Below, piece by piece: positions 27,131 through 32,637 of a stretch of 32,637 nt of DNA. Numbering within the stretch: the stretch's first letter is position 1; the number at the start of each line of letters is the position of its first letter. Below the pieces are notes generated by a model that saw nothing but the letters and a program-made list of their open reading frames with translations, ran no database searches and had not been told where the DNA came from. A program made the translations under genes and the position numbers. This DNA is from CAYXVU01 sp964468725 (lineage in GTDB: Bacteria; Acidobacteriota; Blastocatellia; UBA7656): contig CAYXVU010000046.1 in NCBI GenBank assembly GCA_964468725.1, forward strand, positions 1 to 32,637, written 5' to 3'.

Positions 27131-29053
27131 ATGGAAGACCGCGATTTGACGCGAGTGCAGTTCGGCCTTTTTGAGTTCGATCTTCGCAGCGGGGAACTAA
27201 AAAAAGCGGGTCACACTGTCAAACTACAGTCCCAACCCGCCAAAGTTCTGGCTGTCCTGATCCGACAAGCCGGTCAGATTGTTACCCGCAAAGAATTGCA
27301 GCAAGCTGTATGGGGCGAGCATTACGTTGATTTCGATCAAGGGCTAAATTATTGCATTACCCAGATTCGCTACGCGCTGTCGGATCGCGCCGAAGCGCCG
27401 ATCTTTATCGAGACCGTTCCGCGACGCGGATACCGATTCATCGCGCCGGTCGGATGCCTGTCGCCCTCTAACCAGCAGCCTCTTGCCCACCCCTTGCCAG
27501 AGACTGAGCCATCGAATTCAACGCGGAGGCGGCTTGGTAAGAGAAGGCTAGCGGCAATGCTGATAGGGATTGTAGCGCTGATCACCGCTATACTCTTTTG
27601 GCCAAGCCGTAGACCGCCTGCGCCCGCCGCGCACAAACGGCTCGCCGTGCTGCCCTTTAGCACTTTCAATGGTGACCCCGACCACGACTATTTTAGCGAC
27701 AGCCTGACCGAAGAGATGATTACCACCCTCTCGCGGCTCAGTCCGCAGCACCTCAGCATTATCGCGCGCACCTCTGCGATGCGCTACAAAGGGCTGCCCA
27801 AACGTGTGGCCGAGATCGGGCGCGAGTTGGAGGTTGAGTACATACTGACCGGCAGTGTGCAAAACGAGCAAGGACAGCTTCGCATCCAGGTGCAATTGAT
27901 TCGCACGGGCGACGAAAGCCACGTTTGGGCGCAAAGTTATGATCGTCCGGTGGATGATTTGTTGGGCGTGCAGCGCGATGTGGCGCAAGCCGTCGCCCGC
28001 TCGCTTTCGGTTACCCTGTTGCCGGAAGCCTTGCCAGCCGAGTCATCTGTCCTTTCTGCCTCCGCACGCGAAGCTTATCTCAAAGCGCGGTACTGGCTGG
28101 CAAGGAAATCAAAAGAAGGGGGCGAAAAAGCGATTGCCGAATTGTCGCTCGTCATCGCGCAAGCGCCCGATTATGCGCCCGCCCACGTCGCACTCGCGCT
28201 GGCCTATTTACAACAGAATCTGCCGATGGTGGAGAGATTGAGACAGATTAAACCGGTGCTCGAAACGGCTTTGCGATTGGATGACACATCGGCGGAAGCG
28301 CATCTGGTGATGGGATATCTGGCGCTGATGGGGGAGTGGAACCCGCAAACTGCCTGTCAGCATATCGAGCGCGCGATCACGCTTGAGCCGGGACGCGCCG
28401 AAATTTATCACCTCTACGCCACCTACTTTTCGATATTGGGGCAACACGATGAGGCGATCCGTCAGTTACAACGTGCCAAAGAGCTAGACCCTGTGTCACC
28501 AATTATCGTCGGCGATATGGGATGGCTCTATTTCGCGGCTGGTCGCTATGCAGAAGCCGTCGAAGAAGGGCTGCACACCCTCGAATTGGAGCCTGAGAAT
28601 GTCGGGGCGCGCGATTGTCTGGTGCATAGTTATCGCCAACTGAATCAGACGGCGGCGGCGCTCGAACAGGCGCAGGCCGTCATGAAGTTGTGGCAGGCCC
28701 CGCCGGAGCGCATTGCCCGCGTAGCTCAGAGCGGCGGGCCGGAAGGCTTGCGTGATTACTGGCAATGGAGCCGCGACTACCTGCGCGTCGTTGCCGCGCA
28801 AGAGTATGTTGACCCCTGTATCTTCGCGTTATTGGAAGCCAGCCTCGACGACCGGGATGCGGCTTTCCGTTCTTTAGAAGCGGCACTGCATCAGCGTTCC
28901 GAACTCTTGATCTATCTGAATGTTGAGCCACGTTACGAGCGATTGCGCGCCGACCCGCGCTTTGCCGACCTGCAACGACGAATGGGCGACTGGCAAATCG
29001 CCCGGCCAACAGACGGCAAACCCCCCGCCAATCGCTTTCGGCAAACCGGCTAA
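27131..29053 (+). CDS. Membrane-anchored winged-helix (OmpR/CadC-type) regulator with TPR repeats
   Basis: About 640 residues from the ATG at 27131; a TTG at 27122 is also possible. Positions are counted from the TTG. The winged-helix DNA-binding domain lies at about 12-110 (QAGQIVTRKELQQAVWG, RRGYRFIAPV), without a receiver domain. One membrane helix at about 143-160 is followed by a FlgO/adenylate-cyclase-associated type domain at about 172-298 (LAVLPF, DYFSDSLTEEMITTLSRL, VEYILTGSV, VWAQSYDR). TPR-like helical repeats cover about 315-510, and the end NVEPRYERLRADPRF is typical for this protein class. The arrangement resembles CadC/ToxR: cytoplasmic DNA-binding, extracytoplasmic sensing. 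It is divergent from the ADOP at 24423-26861, its best candidate target (inference). Confidence 0.92.
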   Translation: MEDRDLTRVQFGLFEFDLRSGELKKAGHTVKLQSQPAKVLAVLIRQAGQIVTRKELQQAVWGEHYVDFDQGLNYCITQIRYALSDRAEAPIFIETVPRRGYRFIAPVGCLSPSNQQPLAHPLPETEPSNSTRRRLGKRRLAAMLIGIVALITAILFWPSRRPPAPAAHKRLAVLPFSTFNGDPDHDYFSDSLTEEMITTLSRLSPQHLSIIARTSAMRYKGLPKRVAEIGRELEVEYILTGSVQNEQGQLRIQVQLIRTGDESHVWAQSYDRPVDDLLGVQRDVAQAVARSLSVTLLPEALPAESSVLSASAREAYLKARYWLARKSKEGGEKAIAELSLVIAQAPDYAPAHVALALAYLQQNLPMVERLRQIKPVLETALRLDDTSAEAHLVMGYLALMGEWNPQTACQHIERAITLEPGRAEIYHLYATYFSILGQHDEAIRQLQRAKELDPVSPIIVGDMGWLYFAAGRYAEAVEEGLHTLELEPENVGARDCLVHSYRQLNQTAAALEQAQAVMKLWQAPPERIARVAQSGGPEGLRDYWQWSRDYLRVVAAQEYVDPCIFALLEASLDDRDAAFRSLEAALHQRSELLIYLNVEPRYERLRADPRFADLQRRMGDWQIARPTDGKPPANRFRQTG

Positions 29054-29362
29054 CTGACTGTCTCAACACGTCTTCCGGCCTCATCGAAAACTTATACGAA
29101 ATTCAGTCAGGCAAAATAGATCGAACCTCCTCTGTCCGGTACTGTCATGTGGTCGGGATAACCACGCGGACGATTCGTTATGTCGGTCGGCCTTAAAATC
29201 GCTATGGACATGGCGTCAAGAGGGTAGCTTGGTTCTCTCTCAGTCAGAAAGATCGAAATCGCAATGGTAGATAATAAAGCTGTGGTTGACGAAGCGTAGA
29301 GCGAAGCCGCTTGCTCGTAAGCGGTTTCACTAATTGTCAGCCGACAGGTGAAGGAGGAATTG
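29054..29362. other. 309-bp gap with leader hairpin at 29303-29328
   Basis: No credible gene is seen. A 10-bp stem with one G-T pair (arms 29303-29312 and 29319-29328, loop of 6) lies 34 bp before the GTG start of the next gene, too far upstream to hide its ribosome site (29351-29357). A 7-bp inverted repeat, CTGACTG (29054-29060) and CAGTCAG (29104-29110), follows the regulator stop but lacks a T-tract. No convincing promoter hexamers were found. Confidence 0.5.
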
Positions 29363-29905
29363 GTGAGAAAAATTTCTATCTCGTTTCTTTTAATCTGTTT
29401 GAGTCTGGCGACGGTGGGCAAAGCGCAAACGGTTTCGGACAAAACCGATGCGATGGCCATCGCCATCGGGCAATTGCAACACGCCATCGGCAAGTGGTCT
29501 GTGACGACGGAGTTCCTGAACCCGGATGGCAGCATCGCACGCACGGTGAAAGGAGCCTACCAGTTTTCATGGGTGATTACAGACCGCGTCGTGCGCGGCG
29601 AGTCGGAGATTCCCGAACTCAAATTGCGTTCGGCGATTCTCTTTTATGTGAATGAAAAGCGGCAGGTGATCGAAATGGTTTCGGTTGGCGGCGACGGCTT
29701 TTTATGGGTGATGACGGGCGCAGCAGGCAGCGAAGCCAGAACGACACAACCCTTTCCCACCGCCGATGGCAAGACCTCGCAATTGCGCTTCACCCGCTAT
29801 AATGTCAAACCCGATAGCTTCGAATCGCGCATGGAGTACACGACCGACGGCGGCAAGACCTGGCTGCCGGGCAATCATCAACAGTTCAACCGTAGCTCTC
29901 CCTGA
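29363..29905 (+). CDS. Small exported protein, possibly DUF1579/lipocalin-like
   Basis: 180 residues from the GTG at 29363, chosen because AAGGAGG lies 5 nt upstream and the signal peptide (RKISISFLLICLSLATVGKAQ, about 2-22) then begins directly. The mature part starts with a helix and GKWSVTTEFLNPDGSIARTVKG, then YQFSWVITDRVVRGESEI, IEMVSVGGDGFLWVMTG and a closing YTTDGGKTW. This pattern of beta-strands with a G-x-W start is reminiscent of DUF1579-like exported proteins with a lipocalin-type barrel, but I cannot confirm the family. It follows the winged-helix/TPR gene after 309 bp and converges with the ADOP at 30004-32598. Function unknown. Confidence 0.75.
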   Translation: MRKISISFLLICLSLATVGKAQTVSDKTDAMAIAIGQLQHAIGKWSVTTEFLNPDGSIARTVKGAYQFSWVITDRVVRGESEIPELKLRSAILFYVNEKRQVIEMVSVGGDGFLWVMTGAAGSEARTTQPFPTADGKTSQLRFTRYNVKPDSFESRMEYTTDGGKTWLPGNHQQFNRSSP

Positions 29906-29949
29906 GACGGCGTGCAGGCGGGTACGATTCTCTTTGCGGAGGGGTGAAC

Positions 29950-29991
29950 CGATAAATGATGAGGGGGATTATTCGCCCCCCCCGTTTATCG
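29950..29991. terminator. Candidate bidirectional terminator between convergent genes
   Basis: Outer arms CGATAAA (29950-29956) and TTTATCG (29985-29991) enclose an inner GGGGG/CCCCC stem (29963-29967 and 29975-29979) with an internal loop. TGATGAGG (29957-29964) can alternatively pair with CCTCATCA just beyond. It lies between the stop of the exported protein (29905) and the stop of the ADOP (30004). There is no long T-tract, so efficiency is unclear. Confidence 0.5.
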
Positions 29992-30003
29992 TTCATCACC
30001 TCA

Positions 30004-32598
30004 TCACTCGTAGCGCAATGCTTCCATTGGATCCACCTTCGTAGCGCGACGCGCCGGAATGAAACAGGCTACCAGAGCCACAAGCGTCAGGAAGAGGGCA
30101 ATCACGCCGTAGGTTAGCGGGTCGTTCACCTTGACGTTGTAAAGCATGCTGTTCAACCCCAGTTGGCTCTCCAGATACTTCGTCAGGACATAAGCGCCTG
30201 CCAGTCCAAGTCCGACGCCGATCAACGTCAAGGTCATCCCTTGCCGCAAGATCATCCTTAAGACAGATGTGCGGCTAGCGCCAAGCGCCATGCGAATGCC
30301 GATTTCGCGCGTCCGTTGCGCCACCGAATAGGCCATCACCCCGTACAAGCCAATGGCTGCCAGTTGTTGAGCCAACAGCCCGAACAGGCTGAGGAGTTTG
30401 GCAAAGAGCCGCTCCATCGCCAGTGTCGAATCGGCTTGCTCGACCTGGGTGCGGAAATTATTGAGCGGCAGATTAGCATCCACTTCGCTAGCGGCTTGCC
30501 GAATGGCGGTAATCAAGGTTGTCGGATCGCCCCCGGTGCGCACCTCAAAGGTCGCGCCAGTGATTGAGCGGAGTTCTTGCAGGTAGTTGAGGTAAGCCGT
30601 CGGCGGCACGTCGTCACGTTGCCGTGCGTATTTGGTATCTTGTGCAAGGCCGATGATTTCGATCTCATTCGGTTTGTCGGGGTCAAATCCGAAACGCTTG
30701 CCAACCGGGTTCTCACCGGAAAGGTAGAGGTTGGCAAAGGTTTGATTGACGATGGCCACGCGCGAGGCTTTCTGGTGGTCTTGCGCGGTGAAGCGCCGCC
30801 CGGATAAGAGCGGAATCTGCATGGTGTCAAGAAAATTTTCGCGCACGTGGTGGATATAGACTGATCCCGATGAGTCTCTGCGACCGTCCGCGCCGATTGC
30901 CGCATCTGGCAACGTAAACGAACGACTGCTCGAACTCAGTGACAGCAACGCGGTGTGGGAGAACGAAACCGCTTGAACATCAGGGAGGGTTTCAAAACGC
31001 TCGCTCATCTGTTGGTAAAGCTGCGCCAACCGCTCATCTTTATAACCGACCAGCCCCGGTTCAACGCCGAAAATCAGCAGGTTATTCGGATTGAACCCCG
31101 GATCAATGCGTTGCAGGTTGAGCAAGGTGCGAAGGAACAGCCCCGCACCGATCAACAATAACAATGATACGGAGACTTGCAGCACCACCAGACCTTTGCT
31201 GAGCACCGAACGCGAGGCCAGACTAGGGCTCCGCACGCTGTCTTTGAGCGTCGGCGTCAAATCCACTTTGGTTGCGCGCCATGCCGGTACGAGTCCGAAG
31301 ACGATGCCGGTCAATACCGAAAGCGCCAGCGTAAAACCGAGCACGCGCCAATCGAGCCTCGGTTCCAAGGCGCGCATCCAACTGCCGCCCCAACTACTTA
31401 CTGCCAGTAACCCGTCTTTAATCCAGAGTGCAAAGAGGATGCCGAGTCCGCCGCCTGCAATCGCCAGCAATACGCTTTCGGTCAAGAGCTGCTGCATCAA
31501 GCGCCAACGACTTGCGCCGATGGCCAGCCGGATGCCGATCTCTTTTTGTCGCGCTGTCGCCCGCGAGAGCAGGAGGTTGGCGACATTGGCACAGGCGATC
31601 AACAGCACCAAGCCGACGACGCCAAGTAAGAGATAGAGCGAACGCGCATAGGATTGTCGCGTATTCATTTCGCCTTGTGCGCCGGAGTCGAGCACCAGAT
31701 GCGGCAACTGACCGGGCTCCAAATTCGGAATGGACGGATTGCCACGCGCTTGTGCGAGTTGTTGCCGCAGGCTGCGGTGATCGGCAACCGTCTGTTGAAA
31801 GACGCCTTCCAACTGCGCCCGTACTTGCTCTGCTGTTGCTTCCGGTTTCAAGCGCCCCATCACACGCAGCCACCATGTACCTGCGCCATACAGACTCGAT
31901 TGGTCGGGTTCGACGTACAGTTGAGACTCCCAAACGATGGGGATGGTGATGTCGAGCGTCGAGCCGACCTGCATCGTCCCTTCGAACCCCTGCGGCGTGA
32001 CGCCGACAACTGTGAAGGTCAGATTATTGAGATTGATTTGTTTGCCGATAATGTTGGGGTCGGCATTGAAACGATGTTGCCAATAACGATAGCTGACGAC
32101 CGCTGCCGGAGCCGCTTGGTTGTTGTCGTCTTCGTCGCGTAGTGTGCGACCGAGCCACGCAGAGACGCCCAGTCCGGCATAGTAATTGCCCGATACGGCT
32201 TGCGCTCTGGCGACATCGGCTTGCCCATCGGCATGGACGTTGACTTGCAAGCTGCTAAAAGCAAAGACATCTGACAATTCGCTCTCTTGTTCGCGCAGAC
32301 GTTGAAAGCTCTGATAAGTGAACGAAGTCATGGTGAGTTGGCCGGTCGTTTCGTCTCGGCGAGAATTGCCCCTATAATTTCCAGGGCTGAATTCGCGCGG
32401 CGCAATGGATTTGAAGAGAACCAGTCGCTCGGGCTCTTTGACTGGCAATTTTTTTAGCAACATCGCATCCACGACACTGAAGAGCGCGGTATTGGCTCCG
32501 ATGCCGAGCGCCAGCGAGAGAATCGCAATGGCCGTAAAGCCGGGCGTCTTTCTGAGTACGCGCAGTCCGTAGCGCAAGTCTTGCCAGAGAGTCTTCAT
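30004..32598 (-). CDS. ADOP-type MacB/FtsX permease, divergent longer subtype (864 aa)
   Basis: Complete ADOP, start MKTLWQDLRYGLRVL; AGGAGG precedes the ATG by 10 nt. Helix 1 is LALGIGANTALFSVVDAMLLKKLPV. The first extracytoplasmic domain differs from the other copies: it has an insert rich in charged residues (NYRGNSRRDETTG), FTYQSFQRLREQ in place of ANFLDW, and SYRYWQHRFNADP in place of GLWQRRFGGDP. The central FtsX block has LLIACANVANLLLS and KEIGIRLAIGA. The last block carries an extra stretch (LESQLGLNSMLYNVKVNDP). The final loop is TREIGIRMALGA and the tail RRATKVDPMEALRYE. These traits match a second ADOP subfamily. Its upstream neighbours lie beyond the window, and it converges with the exported-protein gene. 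Confidence 0.92.
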   Translation of the reverse strand: MKTLWQDLRYGLRVLRKTPGFTAIAILSLALGIGANTALFSVVDAMLLKKLPVKEPERLVLFKSIAPREFSPGNYRGNSRRDETTGQLTMTSFTYQSFQRLREQESELSDVFAFSSLQVNVHADGQADVARAQAVSGNYYAGLGVSAWLGRTLRDEDDNNQAAPAAVVSYRYWQHRFNADPNIIGKQINLNNLTFTVVGVTPQGFEGTMQVGSTLDITIPIVWESQLYVEPDQSSLYGAGTWWLRVMGRLKPEATAEQVRAQLEGVFQQTVADHRSLRQQLAQARGNPSIPNLEPGQLPHLVLDSGAQGEMNTRQSYARSLYLLLGVVGLVLLIACANVANLLLSRATARQKEIGIRLAIGASRWRLMQQLLTESVLLAIAGGGLGILFALWIKDGLLAVSSWGGSWMRALEPRLDWRVLGFTLALSVLTGIVFGLVPAWRATKVDLTPTLKDSVRSPSLASRSVLSKGLVVLQVSVSLLLLIGAGLFLRTLLNLQRIDPGFNPNNLLIFGVEPGLVGYKDERLAQLYQQMSERFETLPDVQAVSFSHTALLSLSSSSRSFTLPDAAIGADGRRDSSGSVYIHHVRENFLDTMQIPLLSGRRFTAQDHQKASRVAIVNQTFANLYLSGENPVGKRFGFDPDKPNEIEIIGLAQDTKYARQRDDVPPTAYLNYLQELRSITGATFEVRTGGDPTTLITAIRQAASEVDANLPLNNFRTQVEQADSTLAMERLFAKLLSLFGLLAQQLAAIGLYGVMAYSVAQRTREIGIRMALGASRTSVLRMILRQGMTLTLIGVGLGLAGAYVLTKYLESQLGLNSMLYNVKVNDPLTYGVIALFLTLVALVACFIPARRATKVDPMEALRYE

Positions 32599-32637
32599 CC
32601 TGATTATGCCTCCTGTAAGTAAGGAAAAGGGGTTATA

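Noticed and set aside
29107..29544. Minus-strand frame of 145 codons across the gap 29054-29362
   Set aside because: It overlaps the well-supported exported-protein gene on the other strand and has no clear start site, signal peptide or domain.

Overview
The window is dominated by large permease genes of the MacB/FtsX fold: nine of them, one cut by the left edge, all on the minus strand. Each complete copy has about 800-865 residues. It consists of two MacB-type halves, each with one transmembrane helix, a long extracytoplasmic domain and a three-helix FtsX block, and it ends in the same C-terminal tail (ALRYE). No ATP-binding subunit and no MacA/HlyD-type adaptor lies in the window. This is the architecture known as ADOP (acidobacterial duplicated orphan permease). 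Together with the moderately high GC content and the many secreted hydrolases and winged-helix/TPR regulators, it points to an Acidobacteriota member. Class level (perhaps Blastocatellia) is a guess.

Layout. (1) 1-10709: five tandem ADOP genes (the first partial) with 47-115 bp gaps. A short secreted protein (10717-11094) precedes the array, with its stop codon 7 bp from the next start. (2) 11362-16972: an island of exported hydrolases: an S33/TAP-like alpha/beta hydrolase, two class-C-type serine hydrolases and, divergently, a LysR regulator. The second serine hydrolase has a clear rho-independent terminator. (3) 17023-26861: a minus-strand run that reads ADOP, a secreted 34-residue-repeat protein, ADOP, ADOP, then an exported esterase. 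(4) 27131-29905, plus strand: a membrane-anchored winged-helix/TPR regulator divergent from the ADOP at 24423-26861, and a small exported protein. (5) 30004-32598: a ninth ADOP of a more divergent subtype, read towards the plus-strand genes.

How the parts may work together (inference). ADOPs are thought to be inner-membrane proteins with large extracytoplasmic domains. The small exported proteins next to them are candidate partners. The hydrolases could act in envelope or peptide metabolism, or on beta-lactam-like compounds. The winged-helix/TPR protein could control the adjacent ADOP-repeat protein-ADOP-ADOP-esterase run through direct repeats in the shared promoter region.

The least ordinary features are three. 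The ADOP copies carry local stretches of near-perfect DNA identity at their 3' ends and in their spacers (for example 74 of 74 bp), although their encoded bodies have diverged. The repeat protein has an exact 34-residue period and a 102-residue supercycle, and looks like a free-standing secreted version of a domain I associate with BlaR1/M56 sensors. One serine hydrolase has lost the usual third catalytic motif. I found no tRNA, rRNA, CRISPR array, transposase or integrase.
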